Shown piece by piece: positions 35,360-43,673 of a stretch of 64,000 nucleotides of DNA. The stretch lies in contig PBDJ01000027.1 in NCBI GenBank assembly GCA_002717365.1, positions 1 to 64,000 of the forward strand. Direction: 5' to 3'. Position 1 is the stretch's first letter. Every line of letters starts with the position of its first letter. This DNA comes from Acidimicrobiaceae bacterium. GTDB lineage: Bacteria > Actinomycetota > Acidimicrobiia > Acidimicrobiales > MedAcidi-G1. The translations under genes were made by a program, and so were the position numbers. The notes under the pieces were generated by a model that was not told where the DNA came from, did no database searches, and saw only the letters and a program-made list of their open reading frames with translations.

Positions 35360-36820
35360 TCAGCTTGACGGATTCAGAACGTAGCCACTTCGAGTCCCCA
35401 GGTGCCGTCCATTGCTCACAACTAGATCTCCGTTGACGACCACATGAAGAACGCCTGTCGAAAGCAGCCTTGGATTTTCGTAGGTCGCTCTGTCGATAAT
35501 TATCTTTGGATCAAAGAGGCTCAAATCCGCGTACCAACCCTTCCGAATAGCGCCTCGACGATCAAGGCGGAACTTCTCTGCTGGCAGTGAAGTCATTTTT
35601 CGAATGGCCTCTGGAAGAGTAAGTACCCCTGACTCCCTGACATAGCGTCCAAGGACGCGCGGGAAGGTCCCGTAGAGTCGAGGGTGGGGTCGTCCATCTG
35701 CCGATGGAAGTCCGTCGGAACCAATCATTGCGACTTCATGGCGCATTGCTGCACAAACATCTACTTCGGTCATGCCGTGGCGTACAACCACTGTTCCAGG
35801 GTCAGTTTCCGTGATACGGAAGGCCATCTCATCAAACGTCAACCCATTGAGTTCGCCTAAGTCGAGCAGGGAACGACCTACGGAATCTGGATAGGTCGAC
35901 GAGGCAACGACAACAGACGCGGCCTCATCAGATCCGATTCCTCCCTTAACGACCGTATGGAGAAGCGTGCTAGAGGCCGTGTAGGGATAGACGTCAGTAG
36001 TTACATCAAGACTCTCTAGTCGTGCAGAATCAATGGCCGAGATCGATTGTTTGACCTTTCCCCAGTTTGCCTGGCCGAGCGCTTTGTGGTGGGAGATATG
36101 GAGACCGCAGCCACCCTTCATGCCAATTTCGATGGCTTCCTCCACGGCTTCTACCAACCCACTGCCTTCATCCCGAATATGACTCACATAAAGGCCCTTG
36201 TCCTCAGAAACCGGCTCAATGGCACGTATTAACTCTTCAGTTGACGAATACCGGCCAGGCTCATAGGTCAAACCAGTGGATACCCCCAGAGCACCTGCGT
36301 TCATTCCTGCAGAGAGGTGTCGGTGAATCTCTCTGAACTCTTTCCGCGTCGGCCTCTCTTTGCTCGACCCGAGCACCGCTCGCCTAACAGCCCCATAGCC
36401 AATAAGGATCGCCACATTGCAGGAAGGATGGGCACTATCGATACGTGCCCTGTACTCACCTACATCCTTCCAACTCGGAGGCCTCTTCGATCCAAGGATC
36501 CCGCTCTCCAACCATCGGTCATTAATCGGTGAGCGAGGGACTGTAGCCCACCCACAATTTCCAATAATGTCAGTTGTAACTCCCTGCGAAATCTTGTGGT
36601 TCATCTCTGGATCTTCCAGAACTGCCAAGTCATCATGGGAATGGACGTCGACAAAACCTGGGGCAACAATCAGATTTGTTGCATCAATTTCTATTCGTCC
36701 TACGTCCTGACATGGCCCAATCGCGTCGATTAGGTCACCATCGATCGCAATGTCCGTCTTGATGCCTGCCGAGCCGCTGCCGTCAATGACTACGCCATTT
36801 CGTATTACAAGGTCATGCAT
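35360..36820 (-). CDS. N-acyl-D-amino-acid deacylase / D-aminoacylase family amidohydrolase
   Basis: 486 aa. Metal ligands in 'FVDVHSHDDLAVLE', Cys in 'IIGNCGWATVPRSP' (the bridging-Cys position of D-aminoacylase), 'YVSHIRDEGSGLVEAVEEAI' and 'LHISHHKALG' His pair, and 'MIGSDGLPSADGRPHPRLYG' with the catalytic Asp. The C-terminal beta-sandwich 'DLSLFDPKIIIDRATYENP' completes the fold. It hydrolyses N-acyl bonds. In this island it could release an amine from an amide intermediate (inference). ATG at 36820. Length is normal. Confidence 0.9.
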   Translation of the reverse strand: MHDLVIRNGVVIDGSGSAGIKTDIAIDGDLIDAIGPCQDVGRIEIDATNLIVAPGFVDVHSHDDLAVLEDPEMNHKISQGVTTDIIGNCGWATVPRSPINDRWLESGILGSKRPPSWKDVGEYRARIDSAHPSCNVAILIGYGAVRRAVLGSSKERPTRKEFREIHRHLSAGMNAGALGVSTGLTYEPGRYSSTEELIRAIEPVSEDKGLYVSHIRDEGSGLVEAVEEAIEIGMKGGCGLHISHHKALGQANWGKVKQSISAIDSARLESLDVTTDVYPYTASSTLLHTVVKGGIGSDEAASVVVASSTYPDSVGRSLLDLGELNGLTFDEMAFRITETDPGTVVVRHGMTEVDVCAAMRHEVAMIGSDGLPSADGRPHPRLYGTFPRVLGRYVRESGVLTLPEAIRKMTSLPAEKFRLDRRGAIRKGWYADLSLFDPKIIIDRATYENPRLLSTGVLHVVVNGDLVVSNGRHLGTRSGYVLNPSS

Positions 36821-36870
36821 AGTCGTTCTGCCAGCTAGCGGAAGTTGAATTAAGGGTTGCTTTTGAGCCT

Positions 36871-38220
36871 CTACGAGTCACGAACTTGCACTAATGCAGT
36901 CTTGTAGTCAGTCCGGGGAATTGTTCCGGGCGCAACTACTGTCAAGGCCACCCGGATACCCAGCCTTTCCCGAACCGTCGCTTCGACTCGGCCTGAAAGA
37001 GCTTGGACCATAGTCTCTTCTAAGTCCATGTTGGCTTCGACCTCTAGGGGAATTGGGTGATCAAATTTCACCTGACCTACCTCTTCCGCCCAGATCCTCA
37101 TGTGCGGCGAGAGATGGTCGGAGTGCTCGTCAAGAATGACGTCACGAATAGCCGATGGGAAAACATTCATCGCCTTGTAGATCAACATGTCGTCGCTTCG
37201 ACCAATACAACGAATCTTCGGTGAGGTTCTGCTACATGCACAGGAAGTTTCAGTAACTACAACAATGTCTCCTGACCTAAACCGAAGAACTGGAGTCGCT
37301 TCACGGCTAAACGTTGTATAGAGAACTTCTCCGGTTGCGCCCTCAGCCCAAGGGACCTGGTCTTGAGTGTCCGGATCAATCAATTCAATAGCCACGTGTC
37401 GTTGTGCACAAAAATGCATTCCGTTGCCCTGTCCACACTCAGCCCACATTCCAGCCATTACATCGCTCAAACCCATTGCCTCTCGGAGATGCGTTACACC
37501 CCAGGCCTCACTGATCTGTGATCGGATCTCCGGCTGGCCCATCCCGGGTTCCCCACCACCAATCAACTTCTCCAAACCCAGTGAACTGGGCGGATAGCCC
37601 ATCACTTCACGACAGTGCTCCGCCAAGTAGACCTCGAATGAGACGGTCGCAGTCAGTGCCGTTGCTTGGAGAGTCTTGATCGTCTCCAATGTTCGTTCCG
37701 TCGACATTCCACCCGCCCAAACAACGGTCGCACCAAGTTTTCTGAGGCCATCTGCGTATGGGAGCCCACCCCCCACCATCGGTAATCGAGTGAGGTGGGC
37801 TATGACATCTGTTGGCCTAATCCCAGCAGTGAAGAACATGTTCGCGATTCCGTCATTCCACTTCGCATGGTCACTTGCAGTTAGTGCGTAATGGACTGAC
37901 CTTCCCGAGGTTCCGGAAGAGGAAACCGTTTGAACAATCTCGGACGTTGGCATCCCTTGGATCGTTCCAAATGGTTCACCATCCGATGGGCTCTCCTGAG
38001 CAACCCGAAGATCCGACTTAGTTGTGAGGGGCAGTGATTCAAGAGCTTCGATGGTTGGCACAGACTTTGGAGAGGCACCCAACTTTTTGGCGTAGAACAG
38101 TGAACGACGGGCGAGTCCGGATACGAAACTCTTCACTTGAGTTCCCTGCCACGCTTCGACTTCGACCCAGGGAAGCGGGTCCAATTCGTTGTCCCACAAC
38201 TCCTCAGTCTGGCTAGTCAC
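36871..38220 (-). CDS. Phenylacetate-CoA ligase-like acyl-CoA synthetase 1
   Basis: 449 aa from the GTG at 38220, preceded by GGTAGGGGA; the track's TTG at 38253 lies inside the upstream gene. AMP-forming PaaK-like architecture: P-loop 'QTVSSSGTSGRSVHYALT', 'THLREAMGLSDVMAGMWAEC' adenylate-binding stretch, 'TGEVLYTTFSREATPVLRFRSGDIV' and a CxC region 'ETSCACSRTSPKIRCIGRSDDM'. It activates an aromatic or other carboxylate to its CoA thioester. It lies 4 bp after the apcE-like gene. In acetophenone degradation a dedicated benzoylacetate-CoA ligase follows the carboxylase in the same way. Confidence 0.88.
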   Translation of the reverse strand: MTSQTEELWDNELDPLPWVEVEAWQGTQVKSFVSGLARRSLFYAKKLGASPKSVPTIEALESLPLTTKSDLRVAQESPSDGEPFGTIQGMPTSEIVQTVSSSGTSGRSVHYALTASDHAKWNDGIANMFFTAGIRPTDVIAHLTRLPMVGGGLPYADGLRKLGATVVWAGGMSTERTLETIKTLQATALTATVSFEVYLAEHCREVMGYPPSSLGLEKLIGGGEPGMGQPEIRSQISEAWGVTHLREAMGLSDVMAGMWAECGQGNGMHFCAQRHVAIELIDPDTQDQVPWAEGATGEVLYTTFSREATPVLRFRSGDIVVVTETSCACSRTSPKIRCIGRSDDMLIYKAMNVFPSAIRDVILDEHSDHLSPHMRIWAEEVGQVKFDHPIPLEVEANMDLEETMVQALSGRVEATVRERLGIRVALTVVAPGTIPRTDYKTALVQVRDS

Positions 38221-38224
38221 TCCC

Positions 38225-39013
38225 CTACCGCCCTTCCGCTCTGGCTTGGTCAAATACCTCGCCCAACCTAGACACGTCTACTCCAACTCCTACTTCTTCT
38301 CTGGTCGTAACTAGCCATGGACGCTCTATTTCGTCCGTTGGATTTGTCGGTAATCCTTCCAGAGTCTCATTTGCCAAACACCGCACTCCAGGCTCTATGT
38401 AGTTCGGTGAGACATGGACAATCGCTGCTCCGAAATAGTTGATAATTGGCCTTACACGGGTAGGAATTTCCCGAGCGGTACCAACGAACATGAAGAGATC
38501 TGGTTCAAGGGTTCCGAAAGCTCGGATCACATGAATCAGGACTTCCTGCACCCATTCTGGTTGCTCCTGAAGTGCCAGTTGGTCTTGAAGGGCCTGATCG
38601 TCCGGAACAACGATCGCAACACCAGCTCGGTCATCTAGAACTGATTTGATCCGTTTACAAGCCTCTAGATATACATCCAGAACCGGGGTGTTAACGACTG
38701 CTTCAGGCGACGGCAATTCGACAAGGGGCATCCCTTCAGTATTCTGGCTCAAGGCTTCAAGTGGTCCTAGTCCAGGCGAAGAGGCTTGGCGACAACCCAC
38801 GGCAACCTTGCAGCCATCCCCCAGCGTGACTGCATCAAGGCCATAGAGATTCTGGGCATTCCGCAAGGAACGAGCAACTGCTTCTGGATCAGTCCAAGCT
38901 GCAAAATCTGAAATCTGCTCAATAGCAGCTGCATGGCGGTGAATCCTTGGGACTATGGCTATCTCGCTACCATCCCGTGACTGCAACGCACTGTTAAGGG
39001 AGTGTTTGCCCAT
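38225..39013 (-). CDS. Unrecognised protein in the apcE position of the carboxylase operon
   Basis: 262 aa from the ATG at 39013 (the preceding TTG at 39016 is the track start). I cannot assign a family with certainty. The N-terminal 'HRHAAAIEQISDFAAWTDPE' and later 'RPIINYFGAAIVHVSPNYI' give a faint impression of a uroporphyrinogen-decarboxylase-like barrel. There is no signal peptide or membrane segment. It lies 22 bp after the hydantoinase B-like gene, the position and rough size of ApcE, the fifth subunit of acetophenone carboxylase. A role as an accessory subunit is inferred from position only. Confidence 0.6.
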   Translation of the reverse strand: MGKHSLNSALQSRDGSEIAIVPRIHRHAAAIEQISDFAAWTDPEAVARSLRNAQNLYGLDAVTLGDGCKVAVGCRQASSPGLGPLEALSQNTEGMPLVELPSPEAVVNTPVLDVYLEACKRIKSVLDDRAGVAIVVPDDQALQDQLALQEQPEWVQEVLIHVIRAFGTLEPDLFMFVGTAREIPTRVRPIINYFGAAIVHVSPNYIEPGVRCLANETLEGLPTNPTDEIERPWLVTTREEVGVGVDVSRLGEVFDQARAEGR

Positions 39014-39038
39014 CAACGATCCTGCTGACGTTGCCGAC

Positions 39039-41159
39039 TTAGATTCTTACTATTGGTGTTTCGGCAACCCCTTCGGGCCAAGAACCAAAATACTTTAACG
39101 CTTCCGGATTGGGTGAAAGTTTGGACCATTCAGAAATAAACTCGTCCCACGGCTTACCGCGCTTGAGTCGAGTTTGACGAGCTGAGTCCCGTGCATGCTC
39201 TGTAGCAGTCTCATCTAGGATGCGGGTGTCTTCCTCGTACCGAATTTGGTAAACCTCCTTTGCAGTCCAACTCGAGATTTGGCCGTTCTTCAGGTCGTCG
39301 AGAACTAGGCCGGGGTCGCGTTCGAGGACGTCTCCGTAGCCTCCTCCGCCTGCAGCAAGTTGCACAATCAGGTCTCCGCTGTAGCCAATTCGCGTCAACC
39401 TCGTTAGATGTTCAAGTAGATACTCACCCTGAAGCGCCCGATCGGCAGCGACGGAGACGGCATCTTCGGGAAGGTCTTCATCCCCTCGATTCATCTTCTC
39501 CCACAGATCCGTTCCACTTACCCAGATTCCGGGGCTAGCACTCGATGGGTAGCCGCCAAAGAGTCCCACAGCAACAGAAATGTGGGTGCTCTTCCCGATC
39601 GAACTCCAGAACATTGTTGGGACGTGATGAGGGGCAATGGCTGTCTCGGTGCCAAGTCCTCCCTGCCACTTGCCGAAACCTCCGGAATCTCGTCGTAAGT
39701 GGTAAAAGAGGCGCAGAAACGGATATTCATCCTCATAGAACTCCGCATCGGGTGCCCGGCCAGCATGAGCCCAGGGGAACCCATAGGCATTTACGCCATC
39801 CATGTCGGGCCTAGCTCCTTGGCCCTCTGTATTCAAAGTACATCCATCAAGGTCGGCATAGGGCATTTCGTGTTGGCTGGTTCCCGAAAAAACGATCTCG
39901 CTGCCCATGTTCCCATTAGGTGCACCAATCTTGTCTCGGTCTTCGCTATCGAACATCATCTTTGATAGCGCCAAAGTGACCGGAGTCATGACAATGCAGC
40001 ACAGCGGAGGGCTGTTACTTATAGCTGCATTTGGTGAGGCGTTGAGGACGCTGCCTTCAGGAATATCCCAATCAAACAGAGCGAGGGTTCCATTTGATGC
40101 AGGAAGGTCATTAAATGGATAGGCAAATAGGAAGATTGCGGCATGAGCAGCAGCTATATGGGGATAGGCATTGTAGGAAGAGTCGTTCTCCGGAGACGTG
40201 CCACTAAAGTCCATGTGAATCTTGTCATGGGTTTTGGTGGCAGTAAGCATGCCCCGGACTAGGGCGGGTTCTCTCCCGATTGTGTCGGCAAACGCGACAG
40301 CGCGATAGGTGCCGTCATTCCACCGAGATACACGCCGGCGAGCACTTTCCTCAGCTTCCACGACCAACTTTCGCAATAAGCCCCGAACGAAATCATTGCC
40401 TTTCGCTGCGGCTAGTTCTTGGACCCGTACTCGCAATCGGTCAGCACCGGTAACTCGGGCTCGAGTATCGATCTCCTGCATTCGAGGAGAGCGGTCGATG
40501 AAGTTGACCATCATGTCTAGGAGGTCGCGCTTGATGCGATAGTCCTGCCCAATCTTTATCGGAGTCAACTTCATTCCCTCATCCGACCGACTCCGAGCAA
40601 GGATTGGCATTCCCCCAGGCTCCACTGCTCCAGTTTCTGGCTGGTGAGCCAACGCTGCAGTCCAGGCAATTAGTACGCCTTCATGAAACACTGGCATAAA
40701 AGCCATTTGGTCTGGATTGTGAATACCTCCATACCGTGCTTCATTTGTATAAAAAATGTCTCCTGCTTCTACTCGGACTGAGGAGTCGGAGTAGTACTTA
40801 TGCATGACATATTTGACCGGCAGGCAGCCGGTTACACAGTGGAGATAGGTCCCAGCTGAAGCATTAGCAAGGTCACCATTTGCGGTATAGATTGCAACAA
40901 TCAAATCTCCAGCTGTTAACAAGTTTGTTACGCCACTACGAGTAAAGATTTCACGCGCTTCGTCCAAGATATTTTTTAGTTTTTCATCATAGATTTCGTA
41001 GTCTCCAGGTTCTAAACCATCGACCCAGCTTCTCTCAGTCTCGCCAACAGGTTCTGGCTTCAGCCACTGAACCATGGTGGCTGGCGAAATCTCAATGGGC
41101 GTTACACGCATGTATTCAGGGATTTCAGATTCATCTATGAAAGCGTGATCTAAGGACAT
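39039..41159 (-). CDS. Hydantoinase B/oxoprolinase-like subunit (ApcD-like, ketone carboxylase)
   Basis: 706 aa HyuB-family protein. 'NLLTAGDLIVAIYTANGDLA', 'DSSVRVEAGDIFYTNEARYGG', 'IHMDFSGTSPENDSSYNAYP' and 'LRRDSGGFGKWQGGLGTETAI' are family blocks. In acetone and acetophenone carboxylases the HyuB-like chain binds the phosphorylated substrate and carries out carboxylation together with the HyuA-like ATPase. Gene order here (HyuA, small zinc-ribbon chain, HyuA, HyuB, unknown) matches apcABCD(E) rather than a simple hyuAB pair. ATG at 41159, 10 bp after the preceding gene. Confidence 0.9.
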   Translation of the reverse strand: MSLDHAFIDESEIPEYMRVTPIEISPATMVQWLKPEPVGETERSWVDGLEPGDYEIYDEKLKNILDEAREIFTRSGVTNLLTAGDLIVAIYTANGDLANASAGTYLHCVTGCLPVKYVMHKYYSDSSVRVEAGDIFYTNEARYGGIHNPDQMAFMPVFHEGVLIAWTAALAHQPETGAVEPGGMPILARSRSDEGMKLTPIKIGQDYRIKRDLLDMMVNFIDRSPRMQEIDTRARVTGADRLRVRVQELAAAKGNDFVRGLLRKLVVEAEESARRRVSRWNDGTYRAVAFADTIGREPALVRGMLTATKTHDKIHMDFSGTSPENDSSYNAYPHIAAAHAAIFLFAYPFNDLPASNGTLALFDWDIPEGSVLNASPNAAISNSPPLCCIVMTPVTLALSKMMFDSEDRDKIGAPNGNMGSEIVFSGTSQHEMPYADLDGCTLNTEGQGARPDMDGVNAYGFPWAHAGRAPDAEFYEDEYPFLRLFYHLRRDSGGFGKWQGGLGTETAIAPHHVPTMFWSSIGKSTHISVAVGLFGGYPSSASPGIWVSGTDLWEKMNRGDEDLPEDAVSVAADRALQGEYLLEHLTRLTRIGYSGDLIVQLAAGGGGYGDVLERDPGLVLDDLKNGQISSWTAKEVYQIRYEEDTRILDETATEHARDSARQTRLKRGKPWDEFISEWSKLSPNPEALKYFGSWPEGVAETPIVRI

Positions 41160-41169
41160 GGTATTGGTC

Positions 41170-43323
41170 TCACATTTGTTGAATAATTAAGTTGAAATTG
41201 TTGTCAACTGTAAGTTGAAATCCGGGATCCAGTACGGTAGTTGTGTACTCTGCCTCTATTACCGCTGGCCCATTGATCTCGTGGCCAGGTTTAAGGAGCC
41301 CTTGGTCAAATATAGGTGTGTCCAGAAAATCTGCCGCTTCGGACCAGTAAACCGCTCGTTCTCCAGTTAACGCGCCGTCAGCCTTTGTTCCGTCAGGTTC
41401 CGACGCTTCTAGTTCCCATCCCGGTTCTGGCATGGCTGCCGTAAGTACAAAGTTATGAATCTCTACCCCACCTTCCGGGTATACATTCACTGGGCTAAAG
41501 AATGCCGCATAATCACCCTCAAATGCGGAATAGATAGCCATTACGTCATCTGTACTATTTATTCGCAATAGTGGTGACTCACTACGGTGACTGTGGATCT
41601 GGCCGCCGTACTTGACGTCCAATTCAAGTCTGAGATGAGCCAAGTCAGGGTCGTACCCTTCACCGCTCAAGTCTCTTCTGGCTCGACCTTCCAGCTCCTC
41701 GACGATCGCATTGAATACTTCAAAGTCCGCTGTAGGGGCCTTCGTGGCAGCTTTCAGCAATTCGACACGTCTCGAGGTTTCATAGATATGCGCAACCGGC
41801 ATTGTGGAAGAGCCCCACGCACAAAAAACAGGTGAGAACGGACAAACGATGATCCTTTGGATCCCAAGACGGGAGCCATACCCGACACAGTGGGCAGCAC
41901 CTGCTCCGCCATACGCGAGAAGAACAAAGTCCTTCGGATCAAAACCGCGAAGGAACGTCTCTCGAGCAATCACGTCAGCCATGTTCGAGTCGACCGTCCG
42001 TTTGATGCGTGCTGCGGCCTCTTCGACAGAAACTCCAAGTGGTTCCGCGATTCTGGACTTGATTGCCGCATAAGCAAGATCTCGATCCAGCATTGCCTTG
42101 CCTGAGAAATAACTTTCTGGACTGATGTAGTTCAAAACAACATCAGCATCGGTAACAGTGGGCTCAGTGCCACCTAGTCCGAGAGCAGCCGGTCCCGGTA
42201 GCGAACCGGCGCTTTGGGGTCCCACCTCAATCCTGTTCCCAACCGCTTCATTAAGCCAGGCAATAGAACCGCCACCAGCACCGATTGACTTAACCTCCAG
42301 CATGCTTTGATCAACCCAATAGCGGTCAATGATCGGCCGGAACTGGTAGGCCCGGGCACTTCCATCACTGATAATCCCTACTTCGAAACTCGTTCCTCCC
42401 ATATCGGTAACGATCACGTTTCCGTCGCCTTGACGTTTCCCGAGTGCTGCTCCTCCGATCAATCCCGCGACCGGGCCACCATTGAAGGTTGCTGCAGCCG
42501 AGGTGCGGTAAACCTCAGCCATCCCACCCGAATTGTGAACCAGCATGATTCCTTTGGGGTAGCCATAGCTCCGAAGTTCATCTGCCATTCCGGCAAGCTC
42601 TTCCCACATTGACTGATGCAAGTAGGCATTAAGGATGGAAGTATTTGTTCTCGTATATTCAAGACGCTTCGGCACTACCTCTGACGAAAGCATTATCGGC
42701 ATTGATCCGAGATATTCGTCCGGAAATTCAGATTCAATCAGTTCTCGAATCCGAATTTCGTGAGAAGGATTTAGATAGGAAAACAAAAGCGATATAACAA
42801 ATCCTCGAGCGCCACGATCCACTACCTTGTGAAGCTCTGTAAGGAATTGGTCTTCATCTAGTGGTCGAACGACCTGTCCAAAACTATCAATTCTCTCCTT
42901 TGCTCCAATTATCATTCCTGCTTCAACTAGCGGATCAGGCTTCGTGATCCGAGCAACGTTGCGAATCTCTCGTACGACTGCAGCGTCCATCCAAGCAGCC
43001 CCTCGAGCAATGTTGAGAACGTCACCAAATCCAGCCGTTGTCACCAGACAGAGCTTGGGCCCGGACCTCTGCAGGAGAGTGTTCATGGCTACCGTAGTTG
43101 AATAACGAATAGTGCTCGTTTCAAGAAGGAGTTCGCTTGTCGTCAACCCAAATCGTTTTGCCGCCTCCTCAAGACCTTGCCTGAAGCCCACCGCAAGACG
43201 AAATCCAGTTGTCGGCGTCTTGACGGCAGTCGACTCGCCCGTGCCACGACGGACGAAACAGTCAGTGAACGTTCCGCCAATATCGATGTCAATAACGGTT
43301 CCGTGATCAGATTCTGTTGTCAT
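41170..43323 (-). CDS. Hydantoinase A/oxoprolinase-like subunit 2 (ApcC-like, ketone carboxylase)
   Basis: 717 aa HyuA-family ATPase of the acetate kinase/Hsp70/actin fold. Phosphate loops are 'VIDIDIGGTFTDCFV' near the N-terminus and 'VIVTDMGGTSFEVGII' in the middle. 'SIGAGGGSIAWLNEAVGNRIEVGPQSAGS' and 'LLAYGGAGAAHCVGYG' follow. It is longer than the other HyuA copy at 43670-45610, as ApcC is longer than ApcA. The start overlaps the preceding small gene by 4 bp. It probably phosphorylates the enol form of the substrate or bicarbonate (family knowledge). Confidence 0.9.
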   Translation of the reverse strand: MTTESDHGTVIDIDIGGTFTDCFVRRGTGESTAVKTPTTGFRLAVGFRQGLEEAAKRFGLTTSELLLETSTIRYSTTVAMNTLLQRSGPKLCLVTTAGFGDVLNIARGAAWMDAAVVREIRNVARITKPDPLVEAGMIIGAKERIDSFGQVVRPLDEDQFLTELHKVVDRGARGFVISLLFSYLNPSHEIRIRELIESEFPDEYLGSMPIMLSSEVVPKRLEYTRTNTSILNAYLHQSMWEELAGMADELRSYGYPKGIMLVHNSGGMAEVYRTSAAATFNGGPVAGLIGGAALGKRQGDGNVIVTDMGGTSFEVGIISDGSARAYQFRPIIDRYWVDQSMLEVKSIGAGGGSIAWLNEAVGNRIEVGPQSAGSLPGPAALGLGGTEPTVTDADVVLNYISPESYFSGKAMLDRDLAYAAIKSRIAEPLGVSVEEAAARIKRTVDSNMADVIARETFLRGFDPKDFVLLAYGGAGAAHCVGYGSRLGIQRIIVCPFSPVFCAWGSSTMPVAHIYETSRRVELLKAATKAPTADFEVFNAIVEELEGRARRDLSGEGYDPDLAHLRLELDVKYGGQIHSHRSESPLLRINSTDDVMAIYSAFEGDYAAFFSPVNVYPEGGVEIHNFVLTAAMPEPGWELEASEPDGTKADGALTGERAVYWSEAADFLDTPIFDQGLLKPGHEINGPAVIEAEYTTTVLDPGFQLTVDNNFNLIIQQM

Positions 43324-43673
43324 TGTTCGGAGTCCTTTGAAGACATGTCTACAGAGCCCTCATCGGCGAACGTATTTGGGTCTAGTTCAATGTCGTGCGT
43401 TATTGGATGCCCTGGGGGGAGCATTTCGACTTCCAGTAGTGCTCCACACCCCGGACAGTAGAACTCGACAATTCTCGACCACGTGTCGTCATACGAGAAG
43501 TTCAGAACTCCTTCGATGAGCGGTTCCCAGATCTCCTTTGGGTCACGCTGGGCAACTAGACACCCCTTTTTGTAGTTTTCCGTAACCGAGCCAAGCGAGT
43601 ATTCGCAGCGGCGACACTCCCACTCCAGCAATTCCGTGTCTACCAATAGAGATTCCGTGATCGCCCGCTTCAT
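43320..43673 (-). CDS. Acetone/acetophenone carboxylase gamma-like small subunit (ApcB-like)
   Basis: 117 aa protein with two Cys pairs, 'WECRRCEYSLG' and 'FYCPGCGALLEVEML', which form a zinc ribbon. 'YKKGCLVAQRDPKEIWEPLI' and 'PPGHPITHDIELD' match what I know of the acetone carboxylase gamma subunit family. It overlaps both neighbours by 4 bp (HyuA-like on each side), so the three chains are made in fixed ratio. Presence of this subunit separates true carboxylases from ATP-dependent hydantoinases and oxoprolinases, which lack it. Confidence 0.85.
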   Translation of the reverse strand: MKRAITESLLVDTELLEWECRRCEYSLGSVTENYKKGCLVAQRDPKEIWEPLIEGVLNFSYDDTWSRIVEFYCPGCGALLEVEMLPPGHPITHDIELDPNTFADEGSVDMSSKDSEQ